Assembly (NCBI GenBank): GCA_949710005.1
Contig: OX453281.1
Span: 20,735,561 to 20,799,560, forward strand
DNA length: 64,000 nucleotides
Direction of reading: 5' to 3'
Origin: Ricordea florida
Taxonomy: Eukaryota; Cnidaria; Anthozoa; Corallimorpharia; Ricordeidae
How positions within the stretch are numbered: the stretch's first letter is position 1; each line of letters starts with the position of its first letter. Shown here piece after piece: positions 1 through 11,300 of the stretch. The translations under genes were made by a program, and so were the position numbers. Below the pieces are notes generated by a model. It was not told the DNA's origin and made no database searches. It saw only the letters and a list, made by a program, of their open reading frames with translations.

Positions 1-124
1 CAAGATCTCAAGGCGTTGTTGTACATGTCATCCACGGTGGAAAACTACAAGTACCCTTTGGGTACCCGGGAGAATCCTGCTATGACTTGCAAGGAGCTTA
101 TGGACGTTGATAATATCAAAGACG
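1..124 (+). CDS. Collagen COLFI exon (start of C-propeptide, 5' end cut)
   Basis: Frame 1 is open from the window edge and ends with G before the donor GTGGGT at 125. It encodes [19 protein letters not shown], then [19 protein letters not shown]. This is the conserved opening of the fibrillar collagen C-propeptide, just after the C-telopeptide and proteinase cleavage region. Confidence 0.9.
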
Positions 125-3100
125 GTGGGTTATAGAGTCACTTGTTGTTCAGAGGTAACAATGTGAAACGGCAGGCCCACACCGCTAGTCCATACTCTCA
201 GGCTTTGTGGTATAAGGCAGCTAGGAGTGCTTCTCTTCCGTCTGGAAGAAAGGCTAGCCCGTAACAGGGTATAACCCCGGCAGCCACATAAACTCCCTTT
301 GGAGAATAACAATGTGAACCAGAGTGTCTCTACTAGAAGAAACCCAATGTCTCCTTAACTATCGCATTACTACTTCAAACAGCTTTTATAATAAAATGGC
401 TGAAAGCATACTGTTAATGGCTTAATGCCTAATGAAAGATTTTCTTAACGCTGCTTATCTTTTATTTGTCCCTGAGCGTTCCTCTGTTTTTCTCTCCGGT
501 TTGATTGGCTCACCCTTCAATACTTAAGCAAGATGTCTGAAAATTTCTGAAAGCTTTTGAATTGTCTTGTGAATGGACATGATTCTTTCTTGTGTTGTAA
601 CTGGGTTTAGGTTACTACTGGATCGATCCCAACCTCGGTTGCCCGGGCGACGCCATAAAAGTGTATTGTAACTTTACAGCTGGTGGAGAGTCGTGCGTTC
701 TTCCTCTCAAGGAGAAAGTGAGTAAGTTTTTGGTACTGCTTGTCTTTTGAATTAATCCGAAAGATGTAGGATCTCTACCGCTATCCAATGTTATTCACAC
801 CGCGTGGGTCAAAGAGAAAGGACGGCGTAAGTTGGGTCTCCCTGTCGGCATTAGCTCGTTTGCAAATCAAATATATCGCTTCCTTACATAAACTTTAAAG
901 GCTTTAGGTCGACTGTTTTCTTCTATTTTCCACAGATTCCCAAAAAAACTTGGCAGAAAGACTTGCAAAAGTCATCTCTGCAAAGGTTTTCGGACCTTGA
1001 AGACGGATTTAAGGTATGCTCCAGCGTCGGACATTTTAAAGAGTATGTGACTGGCAAACTAACCTAATAACTAAACTAGAAGGGCACTCGGTAGAGCGCA
1101 TACCTCCGCCCCGTATTGTGTCAAATGTACACCTGATATTACACTCATCTGGACCTGAGATCCGGAGTTTAATCCGGATAAATCCCAAATTTCAATCGAT
1201 TGATCCTGGGTATATTTGCGACCTTTCCACCAAATTTGGTGCAAATCCGTTGATTAGGTTTTGCGTAAAACGATGAACAGACAGACAAACAAACAGACAG
1301 GCGTAAAAACATAACCTCCTTGGCGGAGGTAATAAACGGGTCTCACAGCAGAATCATAACTTGCTCCCTATAAACAAGTCCCTATAAATAAGTTCCATTA
1401 AATAAGTCCCTATAAATAAGCGCTCGCGGAACGTGAACATTATGAGCAATGAGGAATCAAGCGAAGTTTTATTAGAAATCAGAATCAGCTTGTTATAGGA
1501 ATTTTTTTAGAGGTTTTACGTAAAGGTGTTGAAATCTTACATGCAAAACGTTTAGACTCAACCTGTTGTCATCACCGTTTGTTTCAATAGATCGAATACG
1601 CAGCCAACAAAGTTCAGTTTAACTTCCTTAGACTGTTGAGCATCAAAGTAAGACAAGCCGTGACAGTGAAGTGTAGAAGAGTGATAGTGTGGTTTCACAG
1701 GACTACCAAGAGTCACCGCTTTTCGTGGACTTTCCACGGAAGAGCAGGATTCAACTTCACCTCAACCAGCAATCCAAGGCCAAATGTTATCCGAGATTCT
1801 TGCAGGGTACCTCTACTACTATTATTCACTATTAGTAAAAATCTACTAGTAGACTTATACAAATGCCGCAATCTGATTGGCTGGGCTACTGCAGACTATC
1901 AGCCATTGGACAGCACTTGGTTGAAGATCATTTTTAAAATGGCGACGTCTTCGCGCTGTAGCGAAGTTTCGCATGAGGTTTAGTACTTTGGTATTTTTTT
2001 CACCGACACATGATTCGTTTATTATTCTCTCTCGATTTCTAGAAAGACAAAGGAAATCAGGCACCTGGGCGTGTTTGGATATCTGATGAAACACGGCTCG
2101 TTTTTGCGTCGTTAATTTCTCCTAAATCATTCGTTCGAGAAACTATATCAGACACTCGATACATGTACTTCAAATATCAAACACCTCGAATTTGGCCAAA
2201 CTGAAATACTCCGCTACGCGTCGTATTACGCTATTAGATCTTGCGACACAATAATCATCTGTTGGTATATCTTAATACAGCGGCAAACAAGTTCGTCTTT
2301 CAACGGATTCGAAATCAATGACTCCTCATGAGCAAAGGCCTTCACAACCCTTTTTTCTTCCTATCTCTTATTCGTTGTTGTTCTCAGTATGGTAGTATGG
2401 AGAATGTGGTTTTGAGATCGACTCATATCTGTGAACCGATAGTTCCCAACAGTTATTACGCGGGATAACGTAGTCAGCCAGCGTATAAAATTCGGTAGCG
2501 CATTCCTTTCGTCGTCTTGGGAGTCAAAAATTGCCTTGTTTTTTTAACTTTCCCGTATCCCGAGCCCGTCCCGAAAAAATTGTGTGATTTTTATTGGTTG
2601 TAACTGCGAATCACTTGAAATTCAGGTTGGATTGCACCATGGATATCCATGATCGCACAATCAGCAAAAAAAAACATACTGCATCAGCAATTTTAAACCA
2701 ACACATCCCGCGTAAACGCCTTCAGGCGTCTTCTTGTTGTCCAATGTATTGTCATGTTGTAGGCGACGTACACTCTGGTCACCCTGACTAGCGATGAAAC
2801 AAATAGAGGATATTACATGGCCGCGCGGAGATACGAAATTTCTCTTCGAGTGTTGAAAAATATTTCACGAGTGAGCGCAGCGAACGAGTGAAATATTTTT
2901 TCAACACGAGTAGAGAAATTTCGTATCTCCAAGCGGCCATGTAATGTTGTGTTTATTTTATAGATACTGATGAAATTTCCACATAAAACAACTTCGACAA
3001 ATCTTCCTGGATGCTCTACAAGCTCGGAAAAAATATCGACGTTACATTTTGGCTGCTCATCGAGAAAGTCACCCGTAACCGTACCGTCTTCGCACCTCGA

Positions 3101-3564
3101 AGACATTTTTTGAATGAAATTTCAAACGAACCGGCCACGTGCCTGAGCGGGAAGCTCTCTTGTAATTGGCTAATCATGTTGGTAACCATGGCGACACCAA
3201 TATCCTCACACGTGAAAGATAAAAATAATATATTCACTGCGCGCGATGAAGATATGATTTTTTCGTCACTGGAAAAATCCTGGTATTTCATCAGTATCTA
3301 TATAATAATTAATTTTGTTCAAGAAACTAATGGGTCCGATGGTTTGCATCTGCAGAGGACAAGAAGAACAGTCTCTTTTCTCGCTAATAAGTGATTTTTT
3401 CTCGGTTTTCTTAACAGTACGACGACGGAAAGTGGCGCAGGACGGAATTTGTCTTTGACAGTGACAAACTCGATATTCTTCCTATAGAAGACTTGTCGTT
3501 TTATCATCGAGCGGTTGGCAACGAGCAGTTTGGCGTCAAAGTCGGACCCGTGTGCTATCGATGA
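1..3564 (+). CDS. Fibrillar collagen, C-propeptide (COLFI) end, partial gene
   Basis: Secreted fibrillar procollagen chain. Only the C-terminal propeptide, which selects chains and starts trimer formation in the ER, is in the window. Five exons join in frame: 1-124, 611-717, 936-1013, 1591-1806 and 3418-3564 (TGA at 3562-3564). Family hallmarks seen in order are the NPAMTCKEL start, [19 protein letters not shown] (the calcium loop and disulfide region), a FLRLLS helix strand, and the [11 protein letters not shown] terminus, which matches the GPVCF/L ending of fibrillar collagens. Seven cysteines are visible, and the one that follows TCRDLKMC in vertebrate chains is absent. NFT glycosylation sequons occur in exons 2 and 4. 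The Gly-X-Y triple helix must lie before position 1. The chain type within the fibrillar clades cannot be decided from this part. Confidence 0.93.
125..610 (+). other. Collagen intron, no feature seen
   Basis: About 490 nt between the first two collagen exons in the window. No repeat family recurring elsewhere in the window was noticed here. Confidence 0.6.
611..717 (+). CDS. Collagen COLFI exon with calcium-binding loop
   Basis: Acceptor GGGTTTAG ends at 610 and the donor GTGAGT starts at 718. The split codon G|GT gives Gly. [19 protein letters not shown] keeps the D-x-N-x-G-C and DAI residues that hold calcium in known C-propeptides. NFTAGGESC follows, with an added N-glycosylation sequon. 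A donor 4 nt downstream was excluded because it puts a stop in the next exon. Confidence 0.93.
936..1013 (+). CDS. Collagen COLFI exon (26 codons)
   Basis: TTCCACAG acceptor and AAG|GTATGC donor, phase 0 on both sides. It encodes [18 protein letters not shown] and then SDLEDGFK. This is the variable connector of the C-propeptide between the calcium loop and the core beta strands. Recognition rests on position, phase and flanking exons. Confidence 0.82.
1078..1334 (+). repeat. SINE-like interspersed repeat in a collagen intron
   Basis: It begins with a box-A-like GGCACTCGGTAGAGCGC and ends with CCTTGGCGGAGGTAATAA after a short (ACAA)/(CAGA) tract. TACCTCCGCC near the start and GGCGGAGGTA at the end are inverted copies. 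The layout suits a tRNA-derived SINE or the 3' end of a retroposon. The assignment to SINE is inference. Confidence 0.5.
1591..1806 (+). CDS. Collagen COLFI core exon
   Basis: TTTCAATAG acceptor and TGCAGG|GTACCT donor, 72 codons, phase 0. [10 protein letters not shown] matches the family's FLRLLS strand. Cysteines in VKC and DSC match the fifth and penultimate conserved cysteines. A GFNFT sequon is present. The stretch between the cysteines is basic and diverged from vertebrate chains. Confidence 0.88.
1835..2245. repeat. Two joined MITE-like fragments in the last collagen intron
   Basis: Positions 1835-2035 match 39655-39770 (GGCGACG..CTTCGCGCT and the CACCGACRCATGATTCG block). Positions 2040-2245 are one copy of the AAAGGAAATCAGGCACC / GATGAAACACGGC family also seen near 17.3, 17.6, 18.2, 22.9-23.4 and 45.3 kb. 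Confidence 0.6.
2806..3304. mobile_element. Composite element: hairpin plus TATAGATACTGA inverted-repeat unit
   Basis: A hairpin at 2806-2947 (GGATATTACATGG .. CCATGTAATG with GAGATACGAAATTTCTC arms) is followed at once by TTTATTTTATAGATACTGA. About 320 nt later TCAGTATCTATA closes the unit. The same two-part layout recurs at 34390-34915, and the hairpin part alone at 35138-35290 and 36238-36373. Confidence 0.65.
3418..3564 (+). CDS. Collagen COLFI terminal exon
   Basis: CTTAACAG acceptor, then 48 codons to [23 protein letters not shown] aligns with the W-x-K-T and LP-x-x-D blocks of the family. [14 protein letters not shown] is the nearly invariant end of fibrillar collagens. Confidence 0.93.
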   Translation, partial: YDDGKWRRTEFVFDSDKLDILPIEDLSFYHRAVGNEQFGVKVGPVCYR

Positions 3565-3626
3565 TGGAACTCGGCGACGATGCACTTCAGCCAGTCAGTC
3601 AACAAGCAGTATGTCTCTCACAGCAG

Positions 3627-3632
3627 AATAAA
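3627..3632 (+). promoter_or_regulatory. Candidate collagen polyadenylation signal
   Basis: AATAAA lies 63 nt after the collagen stop. A second AATAAA is at 3872-3877. Either could serve; transcript ends are not visible in the sequence. Confidence 0.45.
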
Positions 3633-5060
3633 CACGTGTTCCAAACTTCGCTGTATTTATTGTCGTAGTCGGCGGGGGTTTTGCTCCAGTTAACTATTCC
3701 GTTTCGGGGCTAATGTCTTCAAACATTTATCTTGATATACTTTTTTGATGCCCTTTAAGTCTAGCTCAGTTAACTCTTAAAGTGGATTTATGATCCCCGC
3801 CTTTAAGTAGGGCTGTAAAGAAAATTATAGTAACGTTTTACGACTCTAAACACAGGTAATAGTGTAGATCAAATAAAACAGTTGATGCTCTTTTTTTGAT
3901 ATTGTGGTATCCATTTTTCGTGTGGCTGAATGGCCGAGGCCGTTGCAATGCTGATTTTCAGACAGTGCTTGTTTTAGCTGGTAAAGGGAAACAAATAATC
4001 ACTGCTAAACAACTGTCAAACACCTTTGCAGTGGGACATTTTGTTACTTTGCGGAGGTGAAGAGGATGAGATGGCGCGATTTTAACGACGTTTTTAAAAC
4101 GAAATTCAATGTATTTTTAACGGCAGTAGCTCTACTAGGGTCCCATTGGATGTACAATGTGGCTAACTGACAACTGCGGACAACTGCAGACACTGTAAGC
4201 TAGTTTCGAATCGCAGTCCACTCTCCCCTCCAAAAATAAGTCGATTCAAGTGAAGAAGTTAAACCACAAAGCGTCGTTTGTTTACTCTGTAAAAGCAAGC
4301 CTTTAGAGAAGAAGGGCTCATGAACCGAATGGATTAAGGGAAAGAAGCTGGTAGGCCATCACACTCGCGCAACAAGATTAACTGGTAAAAGCTGAAACTT
4401 GGGCGCTTAAATAACAGGGAAAAACAATGAACAAAGTATATCGGTGTTGTAGGCTTTCTTTAATTCTTTATGACTGACTATAAAACCTCGCTGAAAATCA
4501 ATAAATTAGCCGCTAAGCCGAGTAACAACTTCAATACTGTTACCAAAACCAATAAAATTATCGCAAGAAATTATAAAACGCGTGCTTGTAGTTTGTGTTC
4601 AGTCTACCAGTCCGTGTGCAGCATGGCTCCTGATGGCAAGTATTGCTTAAAATGGGTACGGGAAAAGTATTTTATTTCAGCTCTTATTTGATCTCTTAGC
4701 AAAAACAAGTGATCAAAATTTCGCGCGAAAAAAGAAAGTGAATGGTTTGGGGTAACTGACTGTTAGGGTAGCTACCGCGAACGAATCATAATGACTCTGA
4801 CACACCAAATATGGGCTCCTGACAGATTGGCTTTCCGCCTCAAAAACATTACAATTGTAACGTTGAGAATAATTTAAATACTTTTGATAAATCATGAATT
4901 CATCCTTAAATAAAATCGCTTGCTATTCATATCCATTACTAAGCACGATCCGAATATTATTTCCCTCTCGAGGATGATTGCGGTCATTGTTTAATCCCAA
5001 CGCAATCAATATTCTCGAAGCTTTGTTTATTCTTGTACGACAAGATGAGTTTGAGCCGCT

Positions 5061-5066
5061 TTTATT
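5061..5066 (-). promoter_or_regulatory. Candidate Cav2 polyadenylation signal
   Basis: Minus-strand AATAAA about 485 nt past the Cav2 stop codon. Others at 5026-5031 and 4671-4676 are equally possible. Confidence 0.35.
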
Positions 5067-5550
5067 AAATTAAGCGGAAAATTCGCTGAGAGCTTAAAAT
5101 TCACGCTCTGCCTTATAAGTAAACCAAAAAAACCTAGGTTGAAGGCTTTCCTTGATGTCTTCATTTTTTCCCTGAAGTCCTTCTGGTAGTCATGGAAACC
5201 ACACAAACCTAGGGATCCATTTGGCGTCGTTAATCGATTGCCACCCGAACGATTTCGTTACTTCTTCGTGCTGGAATGCGCACTCCTTGGCCAGCAATTT
5301 CTTCCTAAAAGAAGGGTTCGCAACTAGTTCTAAAATCACGGCGTAGTGATGGCTGTTGTGTTAAGGCGGATTGTTTCACGTGTCATCCGTACCATGTGCG
5401 TCTATTGTACTCGCCCTCCAGAAAGAAACGGACGAGAATTCTGCGTACGCTGAGCCGTGATATCACCAAGGAAACCGTCCTCTGAAATTCCATCGCCCCT
5501 GCCATCACGCATGACCATGAGTCAATCACGTGATTGCAGGGTGACATTTC

Positions 5551-5759
5551 TCAGCACCAATCGTCTGCGTCATCGTCCTCTAGCCCATATATGGCATACG
5601 GACTGGTACCCCGGGCCACAGCGTCGGCCAAGTGGCTATTGATGCGTGTAATTATGTCTTCGTGGTTTCGATGAGGACGATATTGATCCACGTCTACGCC
5701 TGTGTCGCTATCACTGGAGCTGTCCAGATCCAGTGAAGTACGTTCTACAATGCGAGGAG
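5551..5759 (-). CDS. Cav2 terminal exon with DDWC PDZ ligand
   Basis: [18 protein letters not shown], a His/Asn-rich stretch, [17 protein letters not shown], stop TGA (5551-5553). The last four residues match the (D/E/H)-x-W-C end of Cav2.1/2.2, which binds PDZ scaffolds such as Mint/CASK-type and RIM-type proteins in bilaterians. Confidence 0.93.
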
Positions 5760-8216
5760 CTGGCAAATGAAAGAACTAATAATGAACGATACTTCCTTCA
5801 AAGTCAAAGTATAACAATTGATCCAGGGAAATTTGAGTTTTCATTGTTTTACTCCCATTAGGGACGGACCATTAGAAAAGTGATGGGGGGGGGGGGGGGT
5901 GGGGAATTTTCAGCTTGCACGAAATTTTTTTTTTCGCTCACTGCTTTTGCAGGAATTTTTTTTTTTTTCAGGTGAACCTTTCTGCACGAATTTTTTTTAC
6001 TACGTGTGAAAAAGTCACAATTGGACCTTCCTTCTGCATGAATTTTTTTTTACCTTCTTCTTTGCATGAATTTTTTTTTGGGCATTTTGCCTTGCATGAA
6101 TTTTTGTTTGGTTTCCCCCCCCCCCCCCCCATCACTTTTCTAATGGTCCGTCCCTTAGTCAAGCCATGAGTCACAGAATATGTGGTCTCTTTCTTTTGGT
6201 GAAATTAGTTTTAGGAGCTATACAATATTTAGAGCCACTACCTTATTTAACAATTATTCGCCGAAGGCGATTGATTCTCGGTGAACATTCACCGAGAATC
6301 ACTGACCCTGAGGCGAATAATTGTTTTAGTATAAATACACAGGTGATTATTTCAAAAAAAAGAAAAGAAAAAGCATTGTACAACTCGAAAAAATTAAATT
6401 TCATCAAAAGCGCGCGAACGACTGGCAGCCATTTTGTTCCTCGAGATGATTATCGGCTGATAATCCGAGATGGCGAAGCAATTAGAGCGCGCGATTTTGT
6501 ACAATCACTTAAAACCTTTAGTCCCACAGCCTGCATCTTTTATTTCTTCCACCTCCTTGAGTCAGGCCTTCAGTCATAAAAAAATTGGGATAATCAAACG
6601 AATTGATAAAATGAGTTATACCACCGTAAGGTAAAAGGGAGGTGCTGACGTTTCGAGCGTTAGCCCTTCGTTGGAGCGACACATCCCTTTTACCTTACGG
6701 TGGTATAACTTACTTTATCAATTCGTTTCACTATCCTTATTTCTTGTGCTTCAATTCCCCACCGACGCAGCACCAGTTTCTTTAGAAACTATCCTCACAA
6801 TACTTCAGTCATAAAATTTAGTTTAATGACCTTTTTAGCACCTTCAGTCCCAGGATCAAGACTGAGCCAATCAGTGAGGATGCAAAACTCAACTCTTTAA
6901 CTCCCAGGGCAAAATATGACGCTATTATATGCCATTTTAGACTTTTACTCCCGTTGTTAAACCTTGACTCGTACAAGAGTCTACCTTCTTAACCTTTTCA
7001 CTCCCACCGATTTTCATCAATTCCTATTTCAGTCATGCAAATGGGGTCTATTGTGCACTCTTCACTCCTGGGGCTCGTAATGGCCCGTTAACTTATCGGG
7101 TCCAGAAAGCTTTTTTATGATCGCAATATTTACAACGGGAATTAAAGTTTAAGCCAGGATGTTTTACGTTAACTAGCACGTTAGACTGGTTTGTGCACCA
7201 AGAACTACAGACATTCGATAAACTCCAACATAAAATAGAGCTTCGGAACCGTCAAGTTGTAGGGACTTTTGAAAACGGCTCTTGGTCGCAGATCATTTTC
7301 CTTCCCAGTCAAAAATTACAATTTTCTCGATTGTAATTGATTTAAAAAATCTCCTATTTTCCACTAATTCACTTTGCCAATATGTTATCAGACAGTTTGT
7401 TGTCAGACAGTTCACTAAGCCAATCACATTCAAAGTTGTAACTTAAATCAACCAATCCCATTCAACGTTGTAGTTTAAATCAACCAATCACAACCTTGGC
7501 TTCAATCACCATAGAAACAGTGTGCAGACTTATAAATTGGGTCTTTCTTCAAAAGAAAGAATTTTTATCCATTGAACAATGACAATATTTTCTTTCATCA
7601 CTTGCATTTCGCTCTTCTTTTCTCGGAAATTGCAATTTTTATGATTAATTGGTAATAAGACTTCGTGTCGTCTAATTTGGTCTGTAATCATACTCGTGAT
7701 AAACAAATTAGCGCGGTCGGCCGATTTTGTTATCACTCGTGTGATTACAGACAGAATTGGACTCCACTCAGTCCTATTACCATTATTGAGAAGTCAACAA
7801 GGGTAGTCCAACAGTGACTAAAAGCTTATTCCGTCGCGTAATTTACCTCGTGGAAATCCACTTTTACTGGGTGTTAAATAAACAGAGGGCAAGAGGGTGG
7901 ATTCCTGGAGATGATCTGCAATAGAAGGCGCGGCTACACTGTAAGGGACCGCTGACTCTACCACCGCACGAGATGGATCTGGAACGGGCTAAAAACAAAG
8001 TTTTTTAAAACAACTTAGAAAACAGTCCTAAGGAAATACGCGCGCTGATTGGTTAGAATTCATGTTTCTATAACTCGATAGAAACACAGAACTTGCACAA
8101 GCTGTTGACGTAATGATGACACGACCAAAGAGAATTTACATTTTGATCATCAAAATTAAAAAGTTGCTTTCCCTTTTTTCGTCGCGGTGTTTTCTAAAAG
8201 AAATAGAAAACATGTC

Positions 8217-8253
<37 letters not shown>

Positions 8254-8300
8254 AGTTTGGGAGAACTCGGAAAAGCTGTGGAAACACTCGCCTGCGGCTC

Positions 8301-8331
<31 letters not shown>

Positions 8332-11300
8332 CTTCCACTCGCGTTTCTATAACTCGATAGAAACACGGCACATGTTTTTTATTTCTTAAACATTACACTC
8401 GAGAAAGACGACTGAAGTGATGATATAGGGAAGAAAGAGCACGTGGTAACACATAGTTCATGCGGAATATTCCGCAATTCACGGCTGCTCCCTCACAAGC
8501 TTTAGCTTTGCTAGGCTTTTCAAGAAATGGAGTTATGTAACACGTCCCAGTCTATTCCTATCTGGCTATGGAAGCACGCCGTACACCTATATTCTAAAAT
8601 AATTAAATAAATAACTAAATATATGTTATTTACCGGGTGGGAGGTCTGTAAAGGAAAAAACTGTGCCCGAGGTCTTGAGAACGGCTTCTTCCCATACGGA
8701 CAGACCTACCCCGGTAAATAACTTATTTCTTTTTTTTACATCTTCTTTTTAAAGGGGGAAAAGAGAGCCATGATCGCTACACCAGGGAAAAAATCCGGCC
8801 CATGGGACGTATCGCAAAAAGCTGGACCGATTGACTCGCGCGTGATTAGCCAATCAAATTCGAGGATTTAGGATTTCGGGCCGCTCAGTTCCTTGAGAAA
8901 AAAATAAATAGCCTTCATTCATTTAAAACATAAAAATATATATCTTATGTTAGAGCTAATAAAAGTTAAAAATTCTAAATACATACCAATTACTACATCA
9001 ATGAGGCCCTGTTAGAGGGTTCTTTAGGTCGCCCGTCTGAGTTTCAAACCTTTTGAAGTCGCAATTTCGTACGGTTCGCAGGTCGCTGTCGTAATTTCGC
9101 GTGAGCGGCTCGTCGTTCGTCGTCATTTCAGCTTCTTCGTGTCGCCGTTTCAAGGTCATGTCGCTTGTCGGAATTTACCCCTAACAGGGCCTCGTCAATA
9201 AGCTAAGAATCTGTAAGACCTTGTTATTCTAACGCAAGGTTATATCTAAAAATTAAGATGAACGTATTTTTGAAGCGCTCGCTCTTGATATTTGGTCGGG
9301 CGTTTGACCTACTCCGTAGATTGTAACAACAGGTCTTTACGCGCGGAATAGTTAGTGAAAGGGGGTGATTGGCTGCGTAGGAAACCCTTTTAAAAATACT
9401 ACGATCCTGCTTCTCTAAAAAAGATCGTACATTAAGATTCATTGTGGTAAAACCCCTTTTCAAACAACGATCTAGAAAACGTTGTACAGGAGTAAGGTCG
9501 GACTCTGATGCTCCGTAGACTGAAAGGGCATACGTGAAATTGGGAAGAACTAAGGTACTATTCTTATCTATCTATGAAGTTACCGACATACCTACATTTC
9601 ATTTCTATATAGTTTGGCAGTCACGCAAAACCCGTTAATTCTGTCACTTTTTATTTATGGAGTAACGCAACACACTTAAATTCTATTCCTAACTTGCTAT
9701 GAATTCCACAACCATCGTCGCTACATTCCATTTCTCTTCAGCAATGGATTCAACACATCTGCGTGCTGCAGTAGTCTTGCTGTTGAGTCACGCAAGATAG
9801 CTCCATTTCATGTCCTTTTTATCTATTAAGTCACGCAACATACCTGCATTCCATTTTTATTGACGTCACCATTTAGTTTGGGGCTCCAGCTGTGGTGACG
9901 CTGGAGATGGGCGATGTCTGGGTCAGCGGTATCTTGGATGGTCTCTTTGGGAATCGTACTGCGAGAAACACATGCAAACGTTTAATGTAGGAGCGTGAAT
10001 GGGTAGTCCATCTGTGCGACAGCACTTTCTAAAGCTAGGCTATTTTCGCATAGCATTTAAGTATTGACTGTAGCCCACTAACCCTTGCCCCAGCGTCAAG
10101 ATAGAAATTCTTCTTAGTGCGTCTCATACATTTTTTGCAGTACACATAAGAATATGTTACAAAATCAAGATAGTTTATCATATCATTAATGATGGCTTCC
10201 TTATAATAAAAATAATAATCATCATCATCATCATCATAAAAATAATGTCATCTGTATCTACTGTAGCACTGACGTACAAATTGGAGACGCCATTTATGTT
10301 CATTATGATTTTTAATTTCATAGGTGCTAGGTAAATATTCATAGCTGATTAACTAAAGGACATTGTTAACATGTATATATTTATTAGCTTTTTAAGAATT
10401 GTACACATGTATGTACTTAAGTGTCCCCAATTGGCTACTAAGCTTAATCCTTAAGACACTATAATAAAGGTTTTGTTGTTGTTGTTTTGTTGTTGCTGTT
10501 TTGTTTTTGTTGTTGCTGTTTTGTTTTTGTTGTTGTTTTGTTGTTATTGTTGTTATTGCTGTTGTTGTTGTTTTGTTGTGTTTTTGTTGTTGTTGTTTTG
10601 TTTTTGTTGTTTTGTTGTTGTTGCTGTTTGGTTGTTGTTGTTGTTGTAGACACTGTAAAGCACAAATGAAATCAAATTAAACGTCTGTTTTCTTGTGGAG
10701 GGGGGAAAACCGAAGTACCCAGAGAAAAACCTCCAAGAGCATCGAAGAGAACCAACAAATTCAGCCCACATATGACGCCGGGGCCGGGAATCGCACCGGT
10801 GGAAGGTGAGCGCTCTCTCGACTGCGCCAACCCTGCTCACCAACACTGCGCCAACCCTGATCTCCTGTGTCGTCATTGCCTGATGTTCTTTCCTTTGGTC
10901 TGATATTACAAGGTAAAAAAAATGGTGCTGATTCGTATTTAGTGGTCTGTCTTTTATTGGGTCTATAACCCTTTTAGATATCCTTATTAAAACTTTATCA
11001 TTTGTTTCGCCCTTTTAGTCAAACTCTGACAGGTTTTGCTTTATTTCTTCGAGCTAGTCGTCAGAAGGTCGAAGATTCGCCTCCAAGTAGGAGACCTTGG
11101 ATTCCCTTTTTCCAAGTTTCCTTGTAACAAACTGAAAAAAATACACCTTTAGCATTTATTTCTTTCAGTACGTTATACGAATTCACTATAAAATAACATA
11201 AATACCTCTTACTAACCGAGTTCGAGGTCCGTACTGTAAGTTACGGACCGAGTTTTTTCCGCTCGAATTTATGGCCCAGGCTCGAAGCGCGACGGCCATA

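Larger units (their letters stand above)
3565..5550. other. Intergenic region between convergent genes
   Basis: The collagen stop and the Cav2 stop are 1986 bp apart with the genes tail to tail, so this stretch holds both 3'UTRs. AATAAA for Cav2 on the minus strand occurs at 5061-5066, 5026-5031 and 4671-4676. No third gene was recognised; the short open frames here have no family features. Confidence 0.7.

Noticed and set aside
6166-6579. 137-codon plus-strand frame
   Set aside because: It lies wholly within a hairpin MITE that recurs at 37.4 and 59.1 kb with different coding potential.
9855-9958. Inner donor AATG|GTGACG for a tail exon
   Set aside because: Joining to 7988 in that phase hits a stop; CAG|GTATGT at 9843 keeps the frame open.
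10459-10876. Poly-Leu/Val and poly-Gln/Asn open frames
   Set aside because: They are translations of the (TTG)n tail of a LINE fragment.
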